NCBI GenBank assembly: GCA_002786065.1
Contig: NHNY01000001.1
Location: 1,798,001-1,862,000, forward strand
Direction: 5' to 3'
Length of the DNA: 64,000 bases
Origin: Microcyclospora pomicola
Taxonomy: Eukaryota > Ascomycota > Dothideomycetes > Capnodiales
Shown here: one piece after another, positions 1 to 10,617 of the stretch
Numbering within the stretch: position 1 is the first letter of the stretch
Layout: each line of letters begins with the position of its first letter
Notes under the pieces: model-generated
The model's input: only the letters and a program-made list of their open reading frames with translations
Databases searched by the model: none
Told to the model about the DNA's origin: nothing
Translations under genes and position numbers: made by a program

Positions 1-572
1 TGCCCAACCAAGAAGGGATCAGCTGAGGTCGATGTACCGCACATGTGGGTTGTCCGCATGCATCTGCAGGTAGCGATCAAGCCCACTTCTAAGCTGCGCA
101 CACCGCAGGAGTTGCCGGCGGAGAAGTATCGCCCGAAAGCGGGGATGCCATGTCAGGTACCGGGGTACGTCTACAAAGCACTCTCCTTTGGACCTCATCC
201 TAGTCGATCTTTATCGCTAGCCATTAGTTCAACATCCGCCATAGGCTATATATCAAAGCTACGTGATGTGCCAAGTAACTCACTAGACACTTCTGTCCGG
301 AGCCTCCTCTGGAATAACATTAGATGATACCAGTGAATTCAACATGAAGCGAAGCTTGGTCTTGTGGTTGTCCGAGGGAGTTCGCGTACACTATCTGAAG
401 CGGTCACAACGTCCTCAACTCATGATCGATCTACATTAACCTCAGACTCCCCTGCGTAAAGATCAGAACACATCACTCGCTTGCTGTATCTGCTTGCTAC
501 TCTCCCCAAAGACTCCCAGTCTTTGTATCGTTCTGCCGGACCTTGGTGCCATTCCCGTTCGTGGTCTTGTTC
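1..572. other. Intergenic, no gene seen
   Basis: I see no credible gene here. The longest open frame (positions 43-327, plus strand) has no recognisable domain. It may hold the 3' end signals of the minus-strand gene that ends at 573. Confidence 0.5.
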
Positions 573-1100
573 TCATCGCGAGCTCTTCTTCTGCTCTTCA
601 ACATTTCGCGATCTATGCATGCCAGGTTTCCGACTTGGACTGCGATAGAAAGCTTCTGGGTCCTTAGCCAAGTCCACCCCGTCGTCGACATGGCCTGGTA
701 CATCCGCACCCTTCAGCTCTTCGCCTCTCTCTCCCCGCTGCACCATTTCTTGGCCATCCGTTGGATCACCAAGCTCACCTACCGTGGCTCCGTGAACGGT
801 CCTTCCCTGCATATTTCTTGCAGGGACTTTGACATTTTTCGCTGGTAGTGCCGACGACGATTGCAAGATGGTATTGCTTTGCTTGAAGGTCTTGTCCAAA
901 CTGTCCAACTTCTCCACGTTATTCTGAGATTTCCAGACACAATCCGCACAAGAACCCGATCGCCGCTCTGTTGTCCCGGGCTTGAAGATCAAGATCTCGC
1001 AATGCTGACTCTTGAAGCGGATAGCATTGTCACAAGACTGCTCGACCACGCGGTCGGTGTGCTTGCAGCCCGAGAAGGTTATAAGGTGCCCCTTACACAT
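573..1100 (-). CDS. Cys/His-rich conserved hypothetical protein
   Basis: This predicts 175 residues of unknown function. I chose the ATG at 1098-1100 because the open frame continues upstream only to a GTG and the conserved-looking part begins at MCKGHLITFSGC. The first 60 residues carry spaced cysteines and histidines (C2, H5, C12, H14, C23, C34, then a CADC pair). This resembles a class of small fungal hypothetical proteins that start with MC and carry a possible metal-binding Cys/His set. The rest is polar, charged and probably disordered. I see no signal peptide or membrane segment. The family resemblance is from memory and no function is assigned. Confidence 0.6.
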   Translation of the reverse strand: MCKGHLITFSGCKHTDRVVEQSCDNAIRFKSQHCEILIFKPGTTERRSGSCADCVWKSQNNVEKLDSLDKTFKQSNTILQSSSALPAKNVKVPARNMQGRTVHGATVGELGDPTDGQEMVQRGERGEELKGADVPGHVDDGVDLAKDPEAFYRSPSRKPGMHRSRNVEEQKKSSR

Positions 1101-1750
1101 GTCTCTAGCAGAGAAGTTTGATGTTGCTGGCTGGAAGAATGCTCGTTCTGATGCAGCGATATCTGATCCTGATTTATCTCGAAGTACCTCGGAGAATGCT
1201 CGAATGTCTGGGTCTTGTCCAACTGTGCTACTGGGTTGTGCTAAGAAAGCAAGGCCACACCTTGGGCCTGCGCCGGTACATATTCTGACTCTGTATGCCG
1301 AATGCTTCACTCGAATATCCGACTTCTGGCATCACCGGAATATCGGTGGACCACCAACACTCTGATAGTTGCGCGAGCAAAGACAGCAAACAACAGAAGT
1401 GCCCTCAAGGGTAGGCGAACCATGACCATGCCGCAGCTTCGATGATGGTGCGACCCTGCTTGCGTTGCACACATATGAAACGTTGGCGACGTTGCACGAG
1501 CAAGCCGCTGGCTTCATCACTTGGAAAGCGCATTTCATGCTTGGTAAACGCCAACCACATCTCTATACTGAGTTTGGCGACTTCCAAGGCCGGCTGCGAG
1601 AGCATATTTCATGACAGTCAAGGCTCGGACGGCTGGAACATGATAGTGATGACTGCATTTTCGCGATGGCTTGTTATGAATGTATCGATCGCAAAATCTT
1701 GTTGAAGAAACATGAGGACCAGTTCAGGACCGTGAATCGTCAAATGCTCG
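1101..1750. other. Intergenic between two minus-strand genes
   Basis: This holds the promoter side of the hypothetical gene and the 3' end of the LRR gene. No additional gene or clear motif is seen. Confidence 0.4.
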
Positions 1751-3322
1751 TCACGAGAAATCCTCACCTTTCCCCATACCGCTTCGAACTGTCCCAACGT
1801 CCGTTGGCTTCGCACACGCCCAACTACACGCTTTACGCATGAAAGGCAGGATTTCATCTCTCGTGAAGGTCTCCTCGGACGGGACACCATGAAACCAATA
1901 TTCCACCCAAATGGCACGAGCAATGATCATTTGTCTCTCACATGTCGAGCACTTCTCGTTACCGAATTCGACGACGTTGGTAGCAGCTTTTTCAAGACTG
2001 TCGACAACGGCATCCGGGACAACAGAATCTTGGCGCAAAGATGTGTTTGCGTCCTGTAGATCAAAATTTGCCTGTAACGAGCGCAGTGCTAGCTCGTACA
2101 AGGAAGGGACACCATTGATGATTGAAGACGATGGCGCATCGCCCAGCGGGTTGTGAACAGCAGGGTATGCACCCTGGCTGCGAAGAGAGACCACATCGCG
2201 TCGTATTGGCTTCCCATTTACGGCAAAGTAGTGTATTTTGGAGGAAGCAAGATGGATGAGTTCGTCTATACATAGGAACCTGCGGACATTGCTTTCCAAA
2301 ATGAGCTTACGAGCTTGCTGCAGCCGAGCGTTCATGACTTGTCGCATGCCATCCCTGTCTGTCTCGCGATATGATTCTTGAATTCCGCCCTCATCGCCGT
2401 GCACGTAGCGTGCGCCGGACGTGGGAGCTCCTTTGGCCAAGTCCACAGGGTCCAGAAGTGGATTTGGTCGTATAGTAATTTCCCGGTGAGACTGTCGACA
2501 ATTGAAAAGATCCAGCATTTCCCATGGCAGCGTACTCAAGCGATTTCCCGCGACGTTCAGCTCCTCCAGGTTCCGTAACCGACCAATGGCAGATGGTAGC
2601 TCGTTCAGTTGATTTGACCGAAGACTCAGAACTGTCAAGTTATCAAAAGTGAAAAGCTCAGTGGGTAAAGAAGTGAGTGAATTTCTGGCGAGGAACAATT
2701 GAATTGAAGGCGTCAGAGGCATAAATTCGTCCTCGCTTGGAGGCCCGACGAGGTTGTCGTGTGAGTGTCGAATGAGTTGGTGTAGCGGTCGTAACGTCAC
2801 GTTAGATATGTTGTATAGGCCCAGATCTGTAAGGTCCACCGCTTCCTTGCCCTGGTCTAGACAGCGCTGAATGAATTCAGCAGCAATGCCTTCAGAGTCC
2901 GGAACTGTGTCGTCACTTGCAAGATCGTCTGAAAGCTGCAGTCGTTGTTGGTCGGACAATATGCTGTTACTGCTTCCATCACTGGAATCACTTCCCATCC
3001 ACACTCCAGAGTCGAAAGTCCGGATCTTGGTACGGCCATTGTGTCGACGCTGTTGTGGGCCTAGGCCAGAGTTGCGCCGAACGTTCCACCACGGGCCCTT
3101 GACAATCTTTTTTCGTTTCGGCTCTCCCTGCTCGTTCAATTGCTGCTCTGCGTCTGACGGCGTATCGGAGAAGACCGGATCGCTACTCTGTTGGCTAGCA
3201 TAGTCGGAAATCTGGCGCTTCAAGCTTCTTGGAAACGTGCTCGGGAGGTCTAAGGATGGTGCTGGAGGAGATGATGGAAACACAATCTCTGGTAGCAATG
3301 GAGGCGACGAAGGCAAAGCCAT
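1751..3322 (-). CDS. Leucine-rich-repeat protein
   Basis: This predicts 523 residues from the ATG at 3320-3322. An in-frame ATG at 3446-3448 would add 42 residues of poor coding quality. The N-terminal 180 residues are Ser/Pro-rich and disordered, with a basic KRKK patch near residue 68 that could be a nuclear signal. Residues about 200-270 form at least three leucine-rich repeats with the LxxLxLxxNxLxxLP pattern. The C-terminal part has a CSTCERQ pair and a later CSWAC pair that may bind a metal together. Intracellular LRR proteins of this kind usually mediate protein binding. No catalytic domain is visible. Fungal relatives are known only as LRR-containing proteins, so the exact role is unknown. 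Confidence 0.8.
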   Translation of the reverse strand: MALPSSPPLLPEIVFPSSPPAPSLDLPSTFPRSLKRQISDYASQQSSDPVFSDTPSDAEQQLNEQGEPKRKKIVKGPWWNVRRNSGLGPQQRRHNGRTKIRTFDSGVWMGSDSSDGSSNSILSDQQRLQLSDDLASDDTVPDSEGIAAEFIQRCLDQGKEAVDLTDLGLYNISNVTLRPLHQLIRHSHDNLVGPPSEDEFMPLTPSIQLFLARNSLTSLPTELFTFDNLTVLSLRSNQLNELPSAIGRLRNLEELNVAGNRLSTLPWEMLDLFNCRQSHREITIRPNPLLDPVDLAKGAPTSGARYVHGDEGGIQESYRETDRDGMRQVMNARLQQARKLILESNVRRFLCIDELIHLASSKIHYFAVNGKPIRRDVVSLRSQGAYPAVHNPLGDAPSSSIINGVPSLYELALRSLQANFDLQDANTSLRQDSVVPDAVVDSLEKAATNVVEFGNEKCSTCERQMIIARAIWVEYWFHGVPSEETFTRDEILPFMRKACSWACAKPTDVGTVRSGMGKGEDFS

Positions 3323-3813
3323 AGCGGGCGAAGAGTGCCCGTACGCTCGCCTTGGTGGGAATAGAGAGAAGTTGAGTTGGACGCGATCGAGACGCGTTGG
3401 AAACAACGAATGACGTAGCTGACTAATCGCACATTGTACACAATTCATTGGTCGAGCACGTTGTTTTGAGGGTTACTACAAGCCATATATCAGATTGCGC
3501 AGAGTGCCTTGCAGTACGATCTATCTGCAAAGACTTTATGTTGGCACTCCAGGTCAAGTCTATGGTGCATTTCTGTGAAGAATGTCCAGGATCTTGAGCG
3601 ACAACGATCAATGGTGTCCTTAACCTAGACCTCAGTACAAGCCAATACTTTCCTGATATGATTTTTGTACTCTACCCTACACCACTTTCACAAAAAGGAC
3701 TGTAGACACCAGAGCATCGAAATGGAAAGCCACCAGTCAAGAGGTGGGACGATCCACATAAGAACACCGAAGAGATGTAATCCTCTATCGTGACTCTCGG
3801 TTGCCCTAGAGAT
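3323..3813. other. Intergenic, promoter side of the LRR gene
   Basis: No gene is seen. It separates the LRR gene start from the methyltransferase stop, both on the minus strand. Confidence 0.4.
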
Positions 3814-4650
3814 TCACTTCTTTCTGACCAGTATCTGGCCATGCATAGCCCCAAATGTCGCATCTTCAGTCCTAATCCACTCCTCCCACGCCAGTGCTGC
3901 GTTCTCGTAATCCTCCTCGGTCGCCCATCCCTCCTTCAACGCTTTCTTGCGTGCTTCACCATCTCGACACCGCGAGGCGAGCGTACCACCCCACATCTCC
4001 CGCTCCTCCGGCGTGCTGTACGTCCACGTCCCGAATGACATGGTGATCTGCTCCCGTTTGGCACCGGCCTGCATGGCAAACTTCACCAGCTGTGGGCCAA
4101 CGGAGACACTCGCACCGCCCTTCTCGTGCACCATGTTCTGCAGTTTGTGCATCAACGCGATGCCGGGGATTTCTGGATACCAACACCAGGCACGCAGATC
4201 ACTTTCACTGTTCGCGACCACGCCGCCGGGTTTGGTGACCCGGAGCATCTCTCTGAATGCATCGGCCTGAGCGTCGAGATGGGAGAGTACCATGGAAGCG
4301 TGCACGACATCGAATGTGTTGTCCGGAAACGGCAAGCTGTAGATATTGGCTGTCTGGAACTTGATGTTCGACACCCCGGCCTTCTCAGCGTGCGCAGCGG
4401 CGGACTTCAAGATCTCGTCAGAGATATCGCATGCTGTGATCTGGCCATCAGGTATCAGTTTGGCCAGAGATGCAGTTATTGTTCCCGATCCAGCGCCGAC
4501 ATCAAGTAATTTTAGATCCGGTGTCTCCTTGACTTTCGCCTGCAAGACAGGAATGAGGTACGCCGCGCTGTTATCGGCATTCCTCCATTCATGGTGTGCC
4601 ACATGGGACTTCTTGTAGCCAGGAACGTAAGTTGTCTGCGATTGCGCCAT
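3814..4650 (-). CDS. Class I SAM-dependent methyltransferase (UbiE-like)
   Basis: This predicts 278 residues from an ATG, with no intron. Motif I, LLDVGAGSGT, lies near residues 48-57, followed by the acidic ribose-binding residue in TACDIS. FPDNTFDVVHASMVLSHL (motif II/post-II) and LRVTKPGGV (motif III) complete a Rossmann fold of the UbiE/Methyltransf_25 type. Fungal homologues are soluble enzymes with unknown small-molecule acceptors. It carries a C-terminal extension with a Trp-rich segment (TWTYSTPEEREMW) shared by fungal members. There is no mitochondrial presequence, so it is not the ubiquinone enzyme Coq5. The substrate cannot be told from the sequence, and neighbours give no pathway clue. 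Confidence 0.9.
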   Translation of the reverse strand: MAQSQTTYVPGYKKSHVAHHEWRNADNSAAYLIPVLQAKVKETPDLKLLDVGAGSGTITASLAKLIPDGQITACDISDEILKSAAAHAEKAGVSNIKFQTANIYSLPFPDNTFDVVHASMVLSHLDAQADAFREMLRVTKPGGVVANSESDLRAWCWYPEIPGIALMHKLQNMVHEKGGASVSVGPQLVKFAMQAGAKREQITMSFGTWTYSTPEEREMWGGTLASRCRDGEARKKALKEGWATEEDYENAALAWEEWIRTEDATFGAMHGQILVRKK

Positions 4651-5055
4651 TGTTATGTTGTTTTTGCCGTCACAAGTTATGCTGTGCTAGACACACGTTT
4701 GGTATGAGTGTAGTACAGTCCGAGTCGCAACGATTGTCAACTAGATCGGTTTGGCAAACATAGTGCAACATTTGGAGGCTTATGGTGCTTGCGTCTTCTG
4801 TTTATGTACACTCATTGCTGACCCCACTACAGCAGCGGGGTTGACCTCTGTTGTGCGCGATGTAATTGGCACCCGCCCTACATGCATGATGTTCACTCTA
4901 GGTACGAGCTATACAAAGTGATTGAGGTACATCGAAATAACGCTTCATGATGTGCAGTATGACAAAACGTGAGAATTCAAACTCGTGTACCTTAGAATAT
5001 GTTGCAATTCCACAACATGTACGGACTATGTAATCCTAGAGGGTTTGCGAATCAG
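4651..5055. other. Intergenic, promoter of the methyltransferase
   Basis: This lies between two minus-strand genes. No further gene or convincing element is seen. Confidence 0.4.
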
Positions 5056-8000
5056 CTAAGCAGAAGAGCCATCATCACTATCGCTGTCTTCGTCATCGTC
5101 ATCCGTAGGTGGCAGAAATCGCTTCACAGGCTGACCTTTATGTACATTTTGCGACGAAGCTGGGATGCTCGTGGCTTTTCCGAGAAGATTGGACAGGCGG
5201 AATCGCTGTCTCTGCGGGCTGTTCACGGTTTTCGTGGCTGGACTTGACTTGGGAAGACTGTCTCTTAGCGAGGGTTTTAGGTCGACGCGGTTCCCAGTCG
5301 ACACAGGTGCGGTTGATGCTGGTGCCGCATTCCCCGGAGATCTTGCAGAGACCAGAGAGCGCTCACGATTCATTTGGGTACGTGAAGGTTGCGCATTGAG
5401 AGCAGGCTCAACTCTGCTCACGACTGGCATTAGGGAGGATGTATCGTTTCTGTCCTTGTGATTTCGCGGCGGCGTGACTTCAGGGTCGCTTGAGTTGCGT
5501 GATGAGTCTTCCGAAGCGTCGTCAGCTTCTTGCATATCGGCGCCGGACTCCTTTGGCAACTCTTCTCGAGCGTTTCTTCTCTCATCTTCGGGTTTGGTTC
5601 CAATCTCATCAGCAGGTAGCTGTTGTTTTGAAAGGTTCGGTGCTTCGTCGTGTTTCTCACTTTCGTCGCTGCCGGACTCATCGTCTGAACTCTGGCTTTC
5701 AGACTCATCAGAATCCCCGTCACTACTCACACTGTCGTCGCTTGAAGGCAACACCTCAGGCTCTGAAGCGAAAGATGTTCCATGCCAGGATACATCGCCG
5801 GAAGCAACTATTGGCGAGGCCGATGCGTGATCAAGGTTGCCTTTCGGCTTTTGCTTGGGTTCTGCCGCGATCGTATTATGATTCTGTGGTGGCGGCGAGG
5901 AATTTGCAGGTACCTCATCCGGATCGTTGTCTGGTGTCTCGTTAAGAAGGTTTGTGCCTGAAGTCTCGCCAATATCTCTCTCCGACTCGCTATTAGAGGA
6001 ACTGGTTACATCGCCAGCAGATGCGTCGTTAGAGTCACTAGCAGTATCGGCAGTAAGCTCCTCATCTGATGCACTAGCTCTCGTATCCTCTTGAGGCATG
6101 TCAGGAGCGTCCTTTGTAGCATCTTCCTGAACATCCTGATCACCACTAGCTGTTCTAGGTTGGGGACTTTTTCGCTTGCCGCGTTGAAGTGGAGAATCTT
6201 GTAAGCCCGGCTCAACAACAGCTTCGGTACCGCCTTTCTCCTTGTTGGAGCCTCGAGAGAAAGGTGATCTCGCTATGCTTGAAAGTGGAAACTCCAATCG
6301 ATCGGATGAGTCTTGGCCAACTCTGGCCGCGACATGTTGCGCATGTATTCTCTGATCATCAGTCTCTTCGTCGTTATTCATGTCAGCATCGTCCAGTACG
6401 TCGTCATCCGAGTCAACCTCCGTCACACCACGGTCATGGACCGCACTTTCAGTATTTTCTGACGGCGAGGACGCGAAGTCTATGCTAGCGATATCAGAGT
6501 CCGCTTCATCGCTCGAGTCTTCCTCGTCCGATGTATCCTGCACGTTGGATAAAATGTCTTGGTCGGCGGACTTGACCGAAGCCTGTCGAGTAGGTCGCAA
6601 TACCTTCGCCAGGCCAGCGTTACCGGTCTTGAGTGTCGAAGTCTCTAGCCTAGCGCGGTTTCCTTCTGAATCTGCAGCGAGCTCTATGGCAGTCCCGAGG
6701 TCGCCATCAATCAGGGGTGAGCTGCTTTCCCTGGACGATATGCCTAGTCCTGCAGCATGATGTCCTTCCATCGTTGGCAACCCATGATCCATCCAATCAT
6801 CGGAGCTCTGCGGACGAGCCACAATTGTCTCGATATCCCGAAAGCTTTTTGTGGGTAAGATAGCACTTGATGTAGACTGTGGACGAATGTTCGTCACTTC
6901 TGGAGCACGACTACTCGTCACAAGGTCTTGTTCTAGGCTAGACAGAACAGCATTTTCCGCCTTAGTCTTGGGCGGAACAGGGAAGAATGATGTGCCGGAG
7001 CTAGATTGGATGTCATCCGCAATGCTGCGCCGCTTGAGCGCGTCGGACATATGGGTATTCTTGCTTGGTATTCGTCGCAGCTTCCCCCTGGTGATAGGTT
7101 GAAGGGTCACCGGAGAGCCGCCAGACTTTACCAGACTTTGTGGCTCTTTGTCCGGCAGAAAGTTGTACCTGGCTGTATGTCGTCCCTCTTGCATTGTAGG
7201 TGTTATGACTTCTGCTTGGGGCGCTTTGGGCGGAGTATGAACCGAGGCGGGTGTCCTCGGAGACTTCGACCCATACTTTTTCAAACGTTGAGAACGAGTA
7301 GAAGCAGAGGCCTGTGTCATGAACTCCGGGCTCCCCTCGAAGACATCGGGCTTCTCCTGCGACTCATCGGTGTGATATGACTCGGTATCGTCGATTGAAC
7401 TTTCAGGTGAAGTCGGATCAGGATCATGGCCATCGTTGTCATCCTGCAACTCGTTAGCCACAGGATTTGCAGATGAACTTTCTAGCTCTTGCTGAAGCTG
7501 GCTACCGGGCCGTGCATCAGGTCGAAGGCTGAAGAAAGGACGTACAGTGTCGTGAGCTCTTAAAGACGAGTGAAATGACTTGACATGTGAGATTGTCTCA
7601 CTTTGTTGGCCCAACGTCTGCTGATCTTCCAACGGTGTCTTAGGAGCATCAGAAGGCTCTGGCGAGACACTGGACGAGTCTCGAAGTTGCGCACTTGCTT
7701 GCTGTTGCCATACACTGGTATCAGCGCTATCACTGTCGGAATTGGAGGTTAGGATCCCGATCTCTCCGGATTCCTCTTGCTCAGAATCACCCATATGAAC
7801 AGTTGATCGGCCTCCGTTGTTGTTGAGCATTGCGGAAGCATTCTCATCGATGCGAGTTGTACTGCTATCTCCCACCGTCGAGGAAGCATCCTCCATATCC
7901 ATAGAAAGAACATCAGTCGTCGATCGTTCGTCTGGCGACCCAGGCTGAACGTCATTGGGACTACTACTGCCAGAACTTTGTTCCGCCTCTGTATCGGCGA

Positions 8001-10038
8001 CATTGTCGTCGGCTGATCTTATCGAAGAATCGATCGCACTGTTTTCTCGAGCATCACAACCCTCGTTGTGAGCCCTATCAGCACTCAAGGCTTGCTTCCT
8101 GCGCGAGACCTCGAGCACTTTCCGTGGGCCGATGGACGCCGCTTCCTTCTTGGCATTGACAATTCTTCGATTGGTAGGCTTTCTTGTGTTGACGTCAACC
8201 ACCGGCTCTACAATCTGGTCCTCGTCATCTTTACGAGTCTGTGGACGAGCAGGATGAGCTTTCGGTTCCCTGCGTGATTTCAGTCCACGTCGACTCTGTA
8301 ACGCTTTCGAAGTAGATTGCGGACTCGGCACCGTGGCCTCAGCTTCGTAGTCCCGAGGTTCAATCTTATCTCCCACCGTCGACGAGATCGTGGCCTGCTC
8401 ATCGGCGGCTTCACCTGCAGTGGTTTTATCCTTCCGTACGGAAGGGCGCATATCTGACCTTGACCCAGGTGTGCCACGCTTTCGAGCACTGGACTGTAGA
8501 AGGCTGCGATCATCGAACTCGGTCTGGTCGAAGTCGTCGCCAAGAATCTGCTTCCTGTATGCCATGTACTTCCGACGTATAAGCTTGACATTCCATTGAG
8601 AAAAGTACCGCCTATAAGCGTCTTGAACATTGAGCTTCTCACGCAGACATCGTCGAAGTTTGAGGTTGTGCTCGCCACCCCAACCAGATATTTTGATGTC
8701 TCCTTGCGGCCAATCCTCTTTCTTGCATTCGCGTGAAACGACGTCTGGCAGAGCTCGGGCGAAGTTCGCATCGATGACGGTCTGGGTTTCATCGGGGAAG
8801 TACAAAGCGCGGACCTCTACTGGGTCATAGCCAGCGCTTATGGCGCCCTTCAGCACATTGGTATTGTCTGCGCCGTGTGTCGGGGAATCGTCATGGCTTT
8901 GAGCCTTGGAAGGCGAAGAGGTAGGCTCTGTCAGGTCGAGATGTGGTTCAGGCAACGGTACTGATAGCCCATCTGGAAACTCTCGCTCTAGCAGCAACCG
9001 CCGCGACCTGGCGGCTGTTACAGTTCTACAGATGTTGAACTTTTGAAGCGCCTCCCGCACTGATAGCTTGTCTTTCAACGATTTGAGCAGCAATGCATCT
9101 TCAGCAGCGGTCCAGTTCCTATTCGTACTGATGGGTGTGCGAGGAGAGCTTGTTCGTCCTTTCGTGGATACTGCTTTCATTCTTTGCCGAGTCGTCGTTT
9201 GAGCTGCCGGTTCTGTAACTACGCGTATTTCCTGGAGGGACTTGTTTGGAGTCTTCTTGCTTGCCAGCATCGCTGAACGACGAAGAGCATCCCCACTCCG
9301 ATCTTCATCCTCGGTTTCGTTGTCCTCGATCGAGTCATCTTCTTCCACAGATCGTTCCGGGAGCAATCTTCGAGAGAGAGGCGTATCCGAGACTCCTCCA
9401 GGCTGACCTGATGCTGGTACCCTTGAAATAACTTCTCTTTGTGCTGATGTGGGTGCTTCCGAGGTATAGCTATCCGATCTGGGTGTCGGTAGTGAGTCCT
9501 GCGAATCCGGGACTAATATTTGGTCTCGGCCAGCCTCGCGCTCATGACTGTACTTTTCATGTCTGGATCTCTCCTGCATCGCAGATTTAGGTCTGTGTCC
9601 TCGCGGCGCACTGTCCAGACCTTCGATCGCGACTGCTGCGCGGTCGACCTTCTGCTTCTTCCTTCTGCCTCCACCATGCACCTCCGCCTCCTGCTCTGCA
9701 CTTCTCTTCCTCCCCTTACTCTCCTCCATATCCGCTTGCACAGCAAAAACAACCCTTTCATCCCTCACAGCACCCGCGTCAAAGACTCGACCCACCTCGT
9801 CTGACAGATCCAAGTCCTTCTTCGCGACATTCCGCAACCCTATGATCCATCCCACCTCAGCGTTCCCTTGTGCAAGTCTGCCCTCATTCCGCTTCCGGAC
9901 CTTCTCCAGCAGACTTCCAAACGTCTCATCGAGAGCCACGGAAATCACGAAAGTCGCTTGAATAGCTTGTGATTGCGGGAGGTATGAGGTCCCGGAAGAT
10001 TGCTTCTGTGGTGGCAGGAGTCGCACCTGGAGATACAT
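5056..10038 (-). CDS. Large acidic nucleolar protein, Net1/Dnt1-like, with SANT-like segment
   Basis: This predicts 1,660 residues with no intron. The start is the ATG at 10036-10038, because the frame upstream opens only with GTG. The N-terminus (MYLQVRLLPP, then residues up to about 110) looks like the small N-terminal domain of Net1/Dnt1 proteins. In yeasts those proteins hold Cdc14 phosphatase in the nucleolus and bind rDNA chromatin. A basic GGRRKKQK nuclear signal follows. Residues about 305-355 form a Myb/SANT-like helix set beginning NWTAAEDALLLK, and residues about 443-493 form a second conserved helical patch. Most of the rest is low-complexity Ser/Asp/Glu, ending in an acidic DDDDEDSDSDD tail. 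The Net1 assignment rests on the N-terminus and architecture, so it is likely but not certain. It is longer than yeast Net1 (about 1,190 residues). Confidence 0.8.
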   Translation of the reverse strand: MYLQVRLLPPQKQSSGTSYLPQSQAIQATFVISVALDETFGSLLEKVRKRNEGRLAQGNAEVGWIIGLRNVAKKDLDLSDEVGRVFDAGAVRDERVVFAVQADMEESKGRKRSAEQEAEVHGGGRRKKQKVDRAAVAIEGLDSAPRGHRPKSAMQERSRHEKYSHEREAGRDQILVPDSQDSLPTPRSDSYTSEAPTSAQREVISRVPASGQPGGVSDTPLSRRLLPERSVEEDDSIEDNETEDEDRSGDALRRSAMLASKKTPNKSLQEIRVVTEPAAQTTTRQRMKAVSTKGRTSSPRTPISTNRNWTAAEDALLLKSLKDKLSVREALQKFNICRTVTAARSRRLLLEREFPDGLSVPLPEPHLDLTEPTSSPSKAQSHDDSPTHGADNTNVLKGAISAGYDPVEVRALYFPDETQTVIDANFARALPDVVSRECKKEDWPQGDIKISGWGGEHNLKLRRCLREKLNVQDAYRRYFSQWNVKLIRRKYMAYRKQILGDDFDQTEFDDRSLLQSSARKRGTPGSRSDMRPSVRKDKTTAGEAADEQATISSTVGDKIEPRDYEAEATVPSPQSTSKALQSRRGLKSRREPKAHPARPQTRKDDEDQIVEPVVDVNTRKPTNRRIVNAKKEAASIGPRKVLEVSRRKQALSADRAHNEGCDARENSAIDSSIRSADDNVADTEAEQSSGSSSPNDVQPGSPDERSTTDVLSMDMEDASSTVGDSSTTRIDENASAMLNNNGGRSTVHMGDSEQEESGEIGILTSNSDSDSADTSVWQQQASAQLRDSSSVSPEPSDAPKTPLEDQQTLGQQSETISHVKSFHSSLRAHDTVRPFFSLRPDARPGSQLQQELESSSANPVANELQDDNDGHDPDPTSPESSIDDTESYHTDESQEKPDVFEGSPEFMTQASASTRSQRLKKYGSKSPRTPASVHTPPKAPQAEVITPTMQEGRHTARYNFLPDKEPQSLVKSGGSPVTLQPITRGKLRRIPSKNTHMSDALKRRSIADDIQSSSGTSFFPVPPKTKAENAVLSSLEQDLVTSSRAPEVTNIRPQSTSSAILPTKSFRDIETIVARPQSSDDWMDHGLPTMEGHHAAGLGISSRESSSPLIDGDLGTAIELAADSEGNRARLETSTLKTGNAGLAKVLRPTRQASVKSADQDILSNVQDTSDEEDSSDEADSDIASIDFASSPSENTESAVHDRGVTEVDSDDDVLDDADMNNDEETDDQRIHAQHVAARVGQDSSDRLEFPLSSIARSPFSRGSNKEKGGTEAVVEPGLQDSPLQRGKRKSPQPRTASGDQDVQEDATKDAPDMPQEDTRASASDEELTADTASDSNDASAGDVTSSSNSESERDIGETSGTNLLNETPDNDPDEVPANSSPPPQNHNTIAAEPKQKPKGNLDHASASPIVASGDVSWHGTSFASEPEVLPSSDDSVSSDGDSDESESQSSDDESGSDESEKHDEAPNLSKQQLPADEIGTKPEDERRNAREELPKESGADMQEADDASEDSSRNSSDPEVTPPRNHKDRNDTSSLMPVVSRVEPALNAQPSRTQMNRERSLVSARSPGNAAPASTAPVSTGNRVDLKPSLRDSLPKSSPATKTVNSPQRQRFRLSNLLGKATSIPASSQNVHKGQPVKRFLPPTDDDDEDSDSDDGSSA

Positions 10039-10617
10039 ACTCGCAGTGGTGGGGACTGAGGGTGGGCATACATCGTCGTGTGTGCCTAGTAGAGTGTTGC
10101 GCAGAAGCACTCTAGCTGTCGAGTAGATGCACTCGTCTTGCTAGGAAGTGCAGGTCCCGCTAGCGTGACGCAGATGCAGATCGAAAGCTTGAGGACGGTG
10201 CGGCTGCAGCCGCAACTATAAATTCATGGCTTCATGCTTCGTTTCGAAACTCGTCGTGTAGTCCAAGGCCTCTTGTGAGACTTGATAGTGTACACAGTAG
10301 CAAAAAGAAGCTATGACACGCAAACACAGCCTCGCCGCACTCACTTCGGCACGAGGCTATTAGCACCCTTCTACTACCTACCACCGAACAGATGGCTATC
10401 ATGCCTACACCATCTAAATTCTCATGGGCTCGCATTGAGAAGAATGAATGCAGAATCCGATATATCTACATGTTTACTGTCAATACTGACGAGTGAGCGT
10501 TTATTCGTTGTATTCATCTATATCATTCGATAAGCTTCAGTGGTGACCAACCCTGCCTGTCTTATGTATTGATAGTTGTTTTAGAAATGATGTATCATCT
10601 GGACCTCTCAGATAGGA
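10039..10617. other. Intergenic, promoter of the Net1-like gene
   Basis: No gene is seen. The stretch is flanked by the start of the Net1-like gene and the stop of the Zn2Cys6 gene, both minus strand. Confidence 0.4.

Noticed and set aside
43-327. 94-codon plus-strand frame at the left edge
   Set aside because: It has no domain and no supporting signals, so it is probably chance.
8280-8792. 170-codon minus-strand frame
   Set aside because: It overlaps the Net1-like gene in another frame and has no domain.
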